Below, piece after piece: positions 10,557-22,214 of a stretch of 64,000 nucleotides of DNA (position 1 is the first letter of the stretch; each line of letters starts with the position of its first letter). Made by a program: the position numbers and the translations under genes. Under the pieces are notes generated by a model. It searched no databases, was not told the DNA's origin, and saw only the letters and a program-made list of their open reading frames with translations. Origin of the DNA: Antedon mediterranea (Eukaryota; Echinodermata; Crinoidea; Comatulida; Antedonidae); contig NC_092670.1 of NCBI RefSeq assembly GCF_964355755.1, positions 22,443,201 through 22,507,200 on the forward strand, written 5' to 3'.

Positions 10557-13500
10557 GTAAAGTTTTTGCTGGTTTGAAAGTGCATCCAGATAGACAACAT
10601 ATCATCTACCCTCTAGGAAATGTAGTCATCATCGAAGACATTCAAACAAAAAAACAGAGATATCTAAATGGCCACACCAATGATGTGTCCTGCTTGGCTA
10701 TTTCAAAGAGTGGCAAATATATTGCATCTGGACAAGTAACCCATATGGGATTTAAAGTATGTTTGCTGTCATCACTGTCATGGATTTTGTGGTATTTAAA
10801 TAGGCCTAGGCCTATACTGGTTTTTCATGAATATATTAGAATTATCAAATTTTTCTCTTACAAAGTTTTTTTTCTTACAGGCTGATCTGATCATCTGGAA
10901 TTATGAAACAAATGACATCTACTGTCGTCTTTCTTTGCATAAAGTCAAAGTTCAATCGCTGGCATTCTCTCCAAATGACCTGTACTTATTGTCCCTTGGG
11001 GGTCAAGATGATGGCAGCGTCGTTATCTGGGATGTGAAGGCTAAACAGTCAATATGTGGTTCTCAAGCAGCCCTGAAAAGTGCTGGCATGACATATTGTG
11101 TAGCATATTCCAACTCTAATGATAACATCTTTGTAACTGGAGGAAAGTAAGTATTACCATAATATAATAATTTCAAAGTTTAACTTATGAATATGTATGA
11201 TAGTTGAACCAAATTTAGGCAGAAAGAAAGAAAGATAGCCATGCTACCGGGCCCATACATCTTTTAAGGAGTAAGAAATATATAATGTGAATTAGTGAAA
11301 TTTTGATTGGCAACGACCTAGGAAAAGTTTATGTCATGTATCTTTAATTTATTGTGCTCGTAATGTACAGGGGCATTGGAACATGCTTCCACCACTCTAT
11401 TCCTCAATATAGTTGTGCTGTTTAGGTCAGATACAATAAATGCATATCGATTCGTCATCAACTGTCAAGTTCTCTATTACTGAAATGTTGAATAAAATGT
11501 CCTTTTGTACCATAGACAACTAATTCTCTGTACGGCATAATTGTTCCAGTAACATAGGACAATTATGTATCATACTGTATGTATTATTACAAGTGGTGTC
11601 TGGCCTATGATTCATGCAGGTGTCATATGGGATAAATACTCTATGTGACGCTGTATTATAGAATTTGCCTATGATACAGGCAATCGGCTATCACAGATTG
11701 AATACCGTAAAAAGCCAAAGTTTACAGTAGTACTCGGGTTATTATAATAGTTTCTGTTACATTTATTACAGTCGTACTCTGCGTGTATGGGAGCTAGACA
11801 GAGGAAACCGTAAGATTCGGCCAACAGACTGTACTATGGGACAGTTGAAGCGGGTTGTAACAAGCATTGAGGTAAATGATATTAACATTTTCTTTAAACA
11901 TTTAAGTTATATTTTAGCCATATGCCAACTTAAAATTAGGTGGAATATTATTTATGTTTATATTAATAAATGTATTTTAAATATATTTTCTTTTTTAATA
12001 AAAAAAATGTAGGTATCAGAAAAAGATGAGTTTTTCTACTGTGGAACAACTAGCGGTGACGTATTAAAGGTTAGCGTAGAAAAACAACTATTCCGGCACT
12101 ACGGACCAGCAAAAAACAAATACAGTAAAGGAATCACCGCATTGGCTCTTGTTAAAACAGACGAAATGCTGGTCGGGGCTGGTGATGGAACGGTGGCACT
12201 GATCAAAGGAGATACTTTTAAGAAAGTGAAAAGTGTCAAAATCGGCGATGCTGGAGCTATCACATCGATTGCGCTGCGTGGCAATGGGCATCAGGTATGT
12301 AAAAGTAAAGCTCTGTCTACACTGGACATGATGATGTCATATCACTACCATATTTGGGCACATCACACTTTTTTTGTCAAACTAATTTGATAGTATAGAC
12401 AGAGCTTTAAAAATGTGCACTGCATTTGCATAGAATTGTGCCATGTTATTAATGGAGAACTTGACAGAAATAACCTAACTTACAAACAAATATGTAATAT
12501 TACTCTTCAACAGTAAAAAAGAATTAATTATTTTATTATTAATTTATGGACATCCATAGCCAAACAATTGAGCCAGTGTTATTTATAATTCTTTTTTCTG
12601 AGAAGCTATTTTTTCACACTGCAATAATGTTTTTAGGTACTGAGTAGTAACACAATAAGAAATCTTGAATTTTTTTTTATCTTCAAAAATTACTACAGTC
12701 AACTCTCCCAATACCGGACTCTCCCAAAACCGGAATTCACGGAAAACCGGACTTTTTTGGATGGCCCAATTTGTCCCTATTCTAAATGTACTGTAATTTA
12801 TTATGAAAACCGGAATACCCAATTCCGGAATCCGGACAAATTATGAAGGCCAAAACACGAAAATTAGCTTCTGAAAACCGGACTGGCAGTTAAAAAACTC
12901 CAAATATTTACGAAATAACAACGTAACATCGTCGTCGCTGACTCAGATTCAATACATTCACAACGTACAAAAGCTTTTAACCACACCCTGACCATGCATG
13001 AAGTGCGCGACGTTTCGCGGTACGATCAAATAATGTTGCCATGGAACGCTACACTGTGATTGACAGGTCAGTTCATTGTTAACCCACGAGGCGGCAATTG
13101 CTTTGTTGCGTATCGAACTGCGGTGGGCTTTCTCACATCGAAGCGCTATGTCTTAATGTCTATTGTTTTTAGCAGTTGTTAAAACAACTCCCTGGTTTTT
13201 AGCATATGAATTGTTTTTAATAAAGTTCAATTTACATTTCACTTTGTGTCTTTGTTTTGTTTAAGTTATTGTTAAATTCACAATTGCAATAAGACTTTAA
13301 AAGTTTAACTAAAAATGTGCATCATTATAAATTTGGAAATCATCATGGCAAAACGTAAACGAAATGAACTTGACTTAACTACGAAAATTAGATTGATAGC
13401 AGATGTAGAAGGTGGAATGAAAGTAATGGAAGCAACGAAAAAGTATGGGCTTGGAAAATCAACGATCTATGACATTATGAAAGCTAAGGATAAATATCGG

Positions 13501-16500
13501 AGCAAGAAGGAAGTCAGCAAAGGTACAAAATTCAGAGTGATCAAAACTAAGTTTTCGGACATCGACCAGCTTATGTTAGTTTGGTTTAGAACTGCTAGGG
13601 ACAAACATATCCCCATTAGTGGACCCTTAATAAAGGCAAAGGCAGAGCAATTTGCAGAGGAATTGAACATTGTGGACTTCAAAGCATCTGATGGATGGTT
13701 AACCAAATGGAAAAGGAGACATGACATAAAACAATTGGTTATCTGCGGAGAAAGAGGGGATGTTAATCAGGAAGTTGTAACACAGTGGAAAGAACAGATT
13801 TCCGAACTGTGCGTTGGTTATGAACCAAAGGACATTTTTAACTGTGATGAAACTGGTCTGTTTTTCCGTGCATTACCGGACAGGACACTAGCTGAAAAGC
13901 ATGATGACGTTAAAGGAGTGAAATCTTCTAAAGAAAGATTAACAGTGATGTTCACATGCAGTATGACTGGTGAAAAGGTACGTTTTTCGTTTTATTTTTA
14001 ATCATTTATTTTGTCTATCCACATCACATCATGCAATCAGTCATGTGCGCATCGTTTATGCGTTTTTTTTTTCTTTATTGTTTTTCATGTAAATTTTAGA
14101 GCCATGTTATTTATTTTTTGTACATCATAAGATTTTGTTATTTTCGTCTGTCTTATGTCCATACGAAACCTTTGAAAACAGCAGCACCATCTGTTTTTAA
14201 ATATCTTAAATAAAAAGCATCACTAAAAAGATCTCGTTTCCTCTTCAAATTCAAATTTTGTTTTTTCTGTATTTTTTAATCATGTTCGTTATTTATTTTT
14301 TCAGCTTAAACCAATGATTATCGGACGTGCTGAAAACCCAAGATGCTTTAAAACCATAAAGAAAGATCGACTTCCCGTAGTGTGGAAAGCTAACAGAAAA
14401 GCCTGGATGACTGGTGCGTTGTTTGATGATTATTTGACGGACTTAAACAATCAAATGAGGTTTCAGGGTAGAAATATTTTATTATTTCTTGATAACGCCT
14501 CCTCTCATGTTGGATTAGAGAAGAGCAACATCAAGCTTGCGTTCCTACCACCAAACACAACGTCTGTTTTACAACCACTTGACCAAGGAATAATTAAAGC
14601 GTTTAAAAGTCGCTACAGAGCAAAGTTGTTGCGGAGTGTTTTAGCGAAAGTTGATGATGCACAATCAGCAAGCGACATCACAAAACAAACTAACGTTCTA
14701 GATGCAGTAAACTGGACAGCAACATCATGGAGAGAGACATCAGAAACTACAATAATTAAATGCTTTAACCGTTGTGGATTTAACTGTTTGAACAATACCC
14801 AGATTGACGACAATAATGTAGACATGGTGGAAGGAGAGATTCGAGAATTGGTTAGAGAGATAGACACCAATTTAGACGTAGAAACATACATAAACATTGA
14901 TAATTTAATTCCGGTTGAAGAAATTAGCGATGAATGGGAACATGAACTAATCAGGATCTATAATGGTGACAAGGAACCAGTGATTGCTGATGATGAACCA
15001 GAAGGCGAAGAGGATGAAAACACTGATGATTTTAGAACTTTATCTTTTAGCGAAATGTTATCTATGATTGGTCAAATTAGGCACGGTGTTCGTTCAAAGG
15101 CACATCATTTTGAAATTATTGATCAACAACTTCAGGAATTAACGGAAATTATGGAGAAAGAAATTTTAATTAAACGCAGAAACTCCAAACAGGCGTCTTT
15201 AGATGATTGGTTTAAAATCTGATAAAATGTAAATGTCTGCCATAATTTGTTAATTTTAAATTTAGTGTTAATAAACTTTGAAATGTTACCAATTAATTAT
15301 TGTGTCATTATTGCTTGGCTCGTTTACCTAATCAATTTTCATCATTGCTATCAAATTACGTCAAAATAAAGGAGCTTAAAAAACATGTGGTCTAGGTGTG
15401 GGCGTTTTTATTTGATTATGACACCGCTGCACATGCGCATCAATCAAATCTACGCTCTCCTATTTTTTTTATCAAACATGCTGCATGCTGCTGCTGCTGC
15501 TAGAGCTAGCTCGCGAACGAAAAACAATAAACAGACCGAAATTATGTTCACCGTACGTACGTAGGCCTAGGCCTATTTGCCGTTAAAAACACATTGAGAA
15601 ACAATAATTTACTACTGTAACATGTTTTATGGGTACATAATGTAACTTTTAAAAAAGGTAAATTAAATTAGCTTAATATTAATAAAGTAGGCCTAGGCCT
15701 ATCAGTATTTATTTAATTCAAACTACAGTAGCTTGACACAATCATAGCCTAGGCCTCCCCTACGCTAGACCGCGTACCGGGCAGCATTCGGACCGGTGAT
15801 TCAAGCATTTTCAGTGACAACGTGATAACTTCAAAAATATGTTTTCAGGAAACCGGAATTTCGAAAAACCGGAAAATATATGCCCGCCCAAGGGTGTCCG
15901 GTATTGGGAGAGTTGACTGTATTTTCTTATTTCTAGTTTTTTGTTGGAACAGAAAACGCACAGACATACCGCTTCAATTTCGCAGAGTTCACATATAATC
16001 TCATTTCCACATGTCACTCAGACCCAGTCAACGACATTGTTTTTCCTTTGTAAGTATTATAAATTTGTTTTTCTGATTATCTCTGATTGGTTACGCAATT
16101 TTTCACTTTGCAAAAAGTAGAAACTGTTTCTTCGCTGAAGTGGAAAACTCAAATAACTAGAATTCGTCGCTGAAATGAATTTGAAAGATGTAATTATGAA
16201 TATGCATCATGCTTACTTTTGAATCACACAAAGGAATGTTTTATCTATATTTTTTCTAAAAAAGTGTAAATATCTGTTCTATTTTGCTAATGTGTGGAAA
16301 ATAAATGATACAAACAAACAAACCAGGTGCGTTTTAGTTATGTTTTTAACTTATTATGTAAGAAGATAAATTGTAGATATAAATTCATGCAGAATTGTTA
16401 CCTCTCAGATGTTATGACGTCATTTTATGGCCACACAAATGTAAAATATAGGATTTTTGTTTCTTTCATTATTGCTCATCACATTCAACTGAGCGCATCT

Positions 16501-19500
16501 CGCTTATACGTATTCTATTTTCCCCAAGATTTTAATATTGTCTATGTCAATCAACTATCTTTCGCATGAATTAAAAATATTTTAATTTTTATGACGTCAT
16601 TATGTCTAAAATGTAAATAACGTGGGTCACTTATTTTCAGTAATTTTAAAATGCAAAAAAATCAATTTCTAATCAACTTTCTACGCGTTTCATGTTATTT
16701 TAAGCATTTCAAAAATTCCCATGAAAAAAACATCTTTTTTTGCGTGTTTTTTGTTTTTCCAGCCTTTTCTAGTAATTGTATCAACAACACAATTTCAATT
16801 TAAAATCATGTCGTACGAGCATGTCGAATTGCACAATTCGCTCACGTTTTTGATGAAAAATGTTAAAATTATGCCCTTTTTTAAACAGTCATAGATTCTA
16901 AACTACATGGTGAACTTTTATAAATTGCATATTTTGGAAGTTGATGAGGTCAATATGACTAACTGGACATTGTGACGTCATCGTATGGCCATTCGAATAT
17001 AAAATAGAGGATTTTGTCCCTTTCGTCATAGCTCATCACATTTAATAGAGCACTATTCTGCACTGTATGTAGTACGTATGCAGTATATAGCGTACAGTAT
17101 ACTGTATTGCTTAGACGTGACACAAAATAAAGAGCACACTAAAATTGTTTCAATGACATAATCGTTTTTCTGTGCGCAATATTCTAACGTATTACGTGCA
17201 CGTGGCGTTTGCGCTGCGGATAACCTAACTCGTCCGTAGTGACGAGTTCAAATCTAGTTTATATTTTAATGATGTTAAATTTTGTTATCAACAGTGGTTC
17301 TTCAGATTTATTTGCTACATGCTCGGAGAATGATATTCGTGTTTGGCACGGTAGTAAAGAGATGCTACGCATTTCTGTACCTAATATCACGTGCCACGCC
17401 ATTGATTTCATGCGAGATGGCAGATCCATAATTAGTGGTATGTACCATTTATCGTTGTAACTGTAGGCCAATTGATTTGACTTAGTCTTGAATTATAATG
17501 AATATACGCTGTATATTTATTGTAAATATGTTTTATTTAGCATGGAATGATGGAAAAATCCGAGCTTTCCTACCAGAATCTGGTCGCCTACATTACTGCA
17601 TAGAAGACGCCCACAATAAGGGTGTGACTGCAATTGCGGCAACATCCGATTGTAAACGTATTGTGAGTGGTGGTGGAGAGGGTCAGGTCAGAGTTTGGAT
17701 GGTTGGCTCTAAATCACAGAAAATGGTGGACGCGATGAAAGAACACAAAGGGAGCGTATCATGTATCAAAGTACACAAGAATGATACAGAGTGTATCAGT
17801 GCCAGTACTGACGGAACCTGCATCATCTGGGATTTGATGTAAGATATTTTTAACAATATAAGCCTTGTTCACACACTGTGTTTTAGCATACAGATATATA
17901 TTAAAACTGTACAGTCAATTCTCCCAATACCGGACACCTTTGGGCTGGCCAAATATGTCTGGTTTTCTGGAAAGTCTGGTATTCAGAATGTCTTTTAATG
18001 GTAAAAATGAATTTGGAACTGTTTGGACTTCAAGAAAAGACTAGTGTTGAGAGAGTTTCTGGTTTTCAGAGAATCTGGTATTGGAAGAGTTGAAACAGTC
18101 TGTACTGTTTTAAAGTAAAATTCTGATAAGCATTTTATTTAATCAGATCACCAATCATTAACATTTTAACGATAAGCTTTGCCATCTGCCTGAACACCCT
18201 CCGTTTATCTTTCTGCAATTCATAATTTGACCTTGTTATCATCTGTGTATTCCAATACGCCATAGCTCCATTTGTCTGAACACTCACTACCTCAGCCTCC
18301 ATTTCTCTTCCCTCCATTCCCTCCTGTTTTTTAACAGTATCTCGTGTTTATTTTTCTTCTCTAGCCGATTTGTACGCAACCAAGTAATATTTGCCAATAC
18401 CTTATTCAAATGCGTTTTCTATCATCCTGGAGGAATGCAACTTATTACAAGTGGAACTGACAGAAAGGTATATTCGTTAAATTATTCTCAGTAATTGACA
18501 CATTCCTATTTCATAAGGAAAAGGGGCCTGAGAAAATGCCGAACTTGTTGAGCCTATCTTTTACATAATAATGTTCAATATTTTTGAAGGAACCAAGAAA
18601 GTCTGGGTCCTACTTGGATCCCCTATGGACCACCACACATCTATTGGCAGCACTTCAAATTTTAGTCCATTTTACCAAAGATTCTGAATTAGGAAGGAAA
18701 ACATTACCTTTACCAAACCCTAAAGCTTGGTTCCAACTGGGACGTAATGCAAGGACGTAAACGCAAGCGTGTTGACCAATGACATCGCTTGTGATTGGTC
18801 CGTTATGTCCTTGTGTTGCATCTCTAGTGGAAACCAAGCATTATTAGTGATTTATCTGGTCATGTTATTTTGGTATTTTGTGCATTCAGATTGCGTACTG
18901 GGGATGCATTGATGGTGCTCAGATTCGAGAAGTAGAAGGATCAAAATCTGGGTCAATCAATGGTATGGATATCGCAAGTGATGGGAAGTACTTTGTAACT
19001 GGTAGTAAGGATAGACTGATAAAGGTAAGATTAATCCTGACCTTTAACCCCTATTCATGTTCTGTCTATTTGTACATTGGATTTCGATCCAAGTCGGCCC
19101 TAAACCGTCTCGGCCAAAGTCAAGTCGGCCCCAAGTCAAGTCGGCCCCAAGTCAACTCGGCCTCAAGTCAACTCGGCCTCAAGTCAACTCGGCCTCACGT
19201 CAACTCGGCCAAAAAATAATCGGTCAACTCGGCCCCGTTAAAGTATGGAACGCAAAAAGTGCAAATGAAGGGGATTGATAAAATAATATTTCTTCACAAT
19301 TTTTTAACTATGAATAATTCTGACTTTTAAATGAATATTAATATTTAGACAATAATATATTTAGCAAAAAAAAATAGGAATGATTTCACCAACTTTTCTT
19401 TATTTAAGTTTAATAAAATTTTAAAATGCACAATTGAAAACAATTCGTAGCTACGCCTCCCTGCGCCTTTGGCAGCTTTTTCGATATCTACAACTGCTAC

Positions 19501-22174
19501 GTGTTTTCGCTGACCGGGAAATTCTCCTTTTTTAAAAACGCAAATCATGGACAAAAACGATATGTACGATCATTTTTTCTATGGCCAAATGGTGGAACGT
19601 AGGCCTCCGTCTTTGATTTACTAAAATGCGGTACCTGCACGTGTTTTTGTAACATGCGGGTACTTCTATTCATATCGGCAATGAGTTCATTTTTTTATAT
19701 GATATTATTTAATTATATTATATTTTTTATTTCTTCATTTTTTGTAAAGCGTGGATAGTATAAGAATCATAATAATATTAAGCACTTTTTGCGTTCCATA
19801 CTTTATTGTGGCCGAGTTGACCGATTATTTTTTGGCCGAGTTGACGTGAGGCCGAGTTGACTTGAGGCCGAGTTGACTTGGGGCCGACTTGACGTGGGGC
19901 CGACTTGACTTTGGCCGAGGCGGTTTGGGGCCGACTTGACCTGCACCCGTACATTGCTATTCTTTCCTTGAGCATAATTTTGGAGAACACAACAAATACA
20001 GATTTCAATAAATTGTTTAAAAAAATGATAAATAAACTAGATTTGAACTTGTCACTTTGACGAGCTTGTTATCCGCACGACAAACACCACATGCACGTCA
20101 TACGTTGGAATTTTGAACACAGAAAAATATTATGGCATTATGACCTGAACTGAAGAATATGATATGTTGTTAGTGCTGAATTCTGTCAATTTTGTGTCGC
20201 ATAATATTATTGTATCAAAACTAAGAGTGACAGAGGCCTGATAGGTCTCTGGATAAGTTGTTTACCACAATTTAGCGCGTAGTTAAACTACACGCACAGT
20301 AAAATAACCAATCAGAACTTAGTCTTATTTGGCCTGCTACATTATAGCAATAGGTAGGAAATAAATGATTTTGGCTATACCAAATTCTGTTACAGTATAT
20401 GCATGTATAAACAGTATCTGTATATATATTACATACAGTGTAAAATAGGTGAAATTACGGGACCCGCCATTTATTCCAATTTTTAACATGGCGACGGTAT
20501 TAAAATGAAAAACTAAGATAGCAATTTCGGAAGGAAATTATCTCAGCAACAACATATTAATGGGTAGAAGAAGTTTTAATACGTAAAATATAGATGCGCG
20601 CTCTTTTAAATGTGATGAAGCAAAAGATGAAAATATGACTTTTTATATTCAACTGACCATATGATGACGTCACAACATCTGATTGGCAAAATGGTCACAT
20701 AAATTTGTATCTACAATCCAATAGCTTCCAGAAAACGTTTTAATCACTTTTTATTCTGATGAGCTATAACAGACTGAAATTTACTGTAAAGATGAAAATA
20801 AGTGACCCACGTTATTTACATTTTTAGACATGATGACGTCATAAAAATTAAAATATTTTTTAACTCATGCGAAAGATAGTTCATTGACCTAGAAAATATC
20901 AAAATCGGGGTGAAAATAGAATAAGTTGAGATGCGCACTATTAAATGTGATTAGCCATGACGAAAGATAAAAAAATCCTATATTTTATGTCCGTTTAGCC
21001 ATATTGATGCATGATCGGATATCTTCAACTCATCAACTTCCAGAGTATGCAATAAAAATAACTTTCACCGTTTAGTTTAGAAACTACGACTGTTTAAAAA
21101 AGGTATAATTTTTACAAATTTTGACGAATTTTTGAACTTTTTCATCAAAAACGCACTTAAATTATCCAATTCGACATGCCCGTATGACGTAATTTTAAGA
21201 CGAAATTTTTCAAAAGTTAGTAAAATTAATAGAAAAGGCTGGAAGAACATAAATCAACGCTGTGTGCGTACCGCGCGTGGGAATTTTTACATGCTCAAAC
21301 TAACATGAAAAGTGTAGAAAGTTGATTAGAAATTGATTTTTCGCATTCTATAAATATTAAACGCGTTGGCGCGCGTAAGTTTTTGTGAAACATGCAAATT
21401 TTTTTCCACAGTCAATTAACGCAAGATATAAATTAAACTTTTGTTAAGTTTCAATTTAAATTGTTATATGGTTTTCGATCTATTATATGTTAAATACGCG
21501 AAATTTGTAAAACCTTGTGTAAGTCATGTTGCGCAACTCTGACGTCACAATAGGAGGTGCACAACTTCACATGAATGCCCATATGTTGACAAAGTTATGA
21601 AATGTTAAGTTTACACGTTTTAGAGATAAGCTCTGCACAAAAATGACAGAAAGAAAGAAGAATACAGAAAAAAAAAGATGATGAAACAGGACAGTTAACT
21701 ACTAAGCGGATAACTAATAAATTAATAACATTCTATTACTAAATAAGTATTTCAAATTATTTGAAATTTAAAAATGTCGTTTTGTTGTACAATAGTACCA
21801 AGTTGTTCCATGTTAAACTCTGCCTACACTATCAAACTTTATGGGAAAAAATGTGATGTGCCCATATATGGACTTGATGATGTTATATCACTATCATATT
21901 AAAGCATATCACTACCATATTTGTGCACCTCACATTTGTCAAACTAGTTTGATAGTGTAGACAGCGCTTTACGTACTACTTGAAATGGGATGAGTTATGA
22001 CTGTGCATTTTCTTTTTGATTGTATAGGTATGGGATTATAAAGAAGCAGAAGTCACTCATGTTGGAATTGGTCACAGTGGATTCATCAACCGGCTTAAAA
22101 TATGCCCCAATCAGAAAATCATTGTGAGCGTTAGCGATGATGGCGCTATTCTCTGTTGGGATTACCCGTTTTAA
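10557..22174 (+). CDS. CFAP52: Cilia- and flagella-associated protein 52 (WD-repeat), 5'-incomplete
   Basis: Ten exons join in phase: 10557-10756, 10881-11146, 11772-11871, 12013-12294, 15937-16049, 17295-17437, 17541-17838, 18365-18467, 18890-19024 and 22028-22174 (TAA). They give 594 residues; with the missing first exon the length matches the family's roughly 620. The protein is a tandem WD40 beta-propeller protein of motile-cilium doublet microtubules (formerly WDR16). Diagnostic stretches are HPDRQHIIYPLG, FSPNDLYLLSLGGQDDGSVV, AWNDGKIRAFLPESGRLHY, GGGEGQVRVW, STDGTCIIWDL and SGSINGMDIASDGKYFVTG. An AATAAA lies at 22209, 35 bases after the stop. Introns carry a Tigger transposon, several MITEs and Helentron-like repeats, but every coding junction is intact. 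Exon 1 was not identified. Confidence 0.95.
12307..12408. mobile_element. Palindromic MITE (family A: AGCTCTGTCTACAC ends), copy 1
   Basis: Ends read AAAGCTCTGTCTACACT and AGTATAGACAGAGCTTT in inverted orientation. The copy begins only 12 bases after the splice donor of a CFAP52 exon. Internal words GATGATGTCATATCACTACC and TTTGGGCACATCACACTTTT recur in the other copies. Confidence 0.8.
12696..15919 (+). mobile_element. Complete Tigger (pogo/Tc1-mariner) DNA transposon
   Basis: The left end CAGTCAACTCTCCCAATACC is the exact inverse of the right end, and at least 24 bases match. TA dinucleotides flank both ends (12694-12695, 15920-15921), the target duplication of Tc1/mariner elements. Subterminal ACCGGA motifs repeat near both ends, a likely transposase-binding array. 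The element is 3,224 bp long, contains one transposase gene in plus orientation and lies in the intron between CFAP52 exons 12013-12294 and 15937-16049. The intron acceptor lies 16 bases past the element. Confidence 0.93.
13345..15222 (+). CDS. Tigger transposase, one intron, apparently intact
   Basis: Two exons, 13345-13977 and 14305-15222, join in phase through a 327-bp GT-AG intron and encode 516 residues. The start chosen is the ATG of MAKRKRNELD; an in-frame ATG ten codons upstream at 13315 is also possible. An N-terminal psq/CENP-B-type helix-turn-helix (about 10-55, with YGLGKSTIYDI) and a second CENP-B/Tc5-type DNA-binding domain (about 75-135, with GWLTKWKRRH) precede a DDE_1 catalytic domain. 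Catalytic candidates are Asp168 (FNCDETG), Asp274 (FLDNASSH) and Asp304 (QPLDQG), giving DDD with a 29-residue gap between the second and third. There is no internal stop or frameshift. An AATAAA follows at 15270. The intron is needed because read-through stops shortly after 13977; most Tigger transposases I know are intronless. Confidence 0.92.
16400..17258 (+). mobile_element. Helentron-like repeat, rearranged partial copy
   Basis: The 3' end, GCGGATAACCTAACTCGTCC ... GTGACGAGTTCAAATCTAGT, matches ends at 50575 and 51726 and the inverse of 20037. Internal blocks also match, but in changed order: 16420-16640 corresponds to about 49780-50000, while 16648 onward returns to about 49370. This copy is therefore a composite or internally deleted. 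It lies in a CFAP52 intron. Confidence 0.6.
17912..18102. mobile_element. Tigger-derived MITE
   Basis: The left end CAGTCAATTCTCCCAATACC differs by one base from the complete Tigger end at 12696. The right end carries the inverted form with a short insertion, and TA flanks both sides. About 190 bp long and non-coding, it looks like a deletion derivative mobilised by the neighbouring Tigger type. Confidence 0.8.
18724..18840. mobile_element. Palindromic MITE (family B: TTGGTTCCACT ends), copy 1
   Basis: The arms GCTTGGTTCCAACTGGGACG and TCTCTAGTGGAAACCAAGC are roughly inverted, with CTTGTGATTGGTC in the middle. A second copy is at 23042-23172. This one lies in a CFAP52 intron, about 50 bases before an exon. 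Confidence 0.65.
19089..19941. mobile_element. Foldback element with GGCC-rich repeated arms
   Basis: The left arm (about 19089-19272) consists of 15-base units such as AACTCGGCCTCAAGTC and ends in AAAGTATGGAACGCAAAAAG. The right arm (about 19782-19941) is its reverse complement in the same unit order. About 500 bp of AT-rich non-coding DNA lies between. The element sits in the last large CFAP52 intron. Confidence 0.75.
20037..21714 (-). mobile_element. Helentron-like non-autonomous element, nearly full copy
   Basis: Read on the minus strand it starts AGTTATCCGC, carries the inverted TTATCCGC word again near its 3' end followed by a short hairpin (ACTTGTC/GACGAGC type), and ends CTAGTTT. The interior matches 48988-50576. 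No protein is encoded. An asymmetric inverted repeat plus a 3' hairpin is the known layout of Helentron-associated elements; assignment to that group is inference. Confidence 0.6.
21813..21970. mobile_element. Palindromic MITE family A, copy 2
   Basis: The arms are TTAAACTCTGCCTACACTAT and GATAGTGTAGACAGCGCTTT, with TGTGATGTGCCCATATATGG and the GGGCACATCACA-like word inside. It lies just upstream of the last CFAP52 exon. Confidence 0.75.
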
Positions 22175-22214
22175 AACCGCTTCCTCAAAACACAGATTTC
22201 TTGTACAAAATAAA

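Noticed and set aside
18878-19278. Frames continuing from a CFAP52 exon into Ser-Arg-Pro-rich repeats
   Set aside because: The exon ends at a GTAAGA donor at 19025; the repeats belong to the foldback element.
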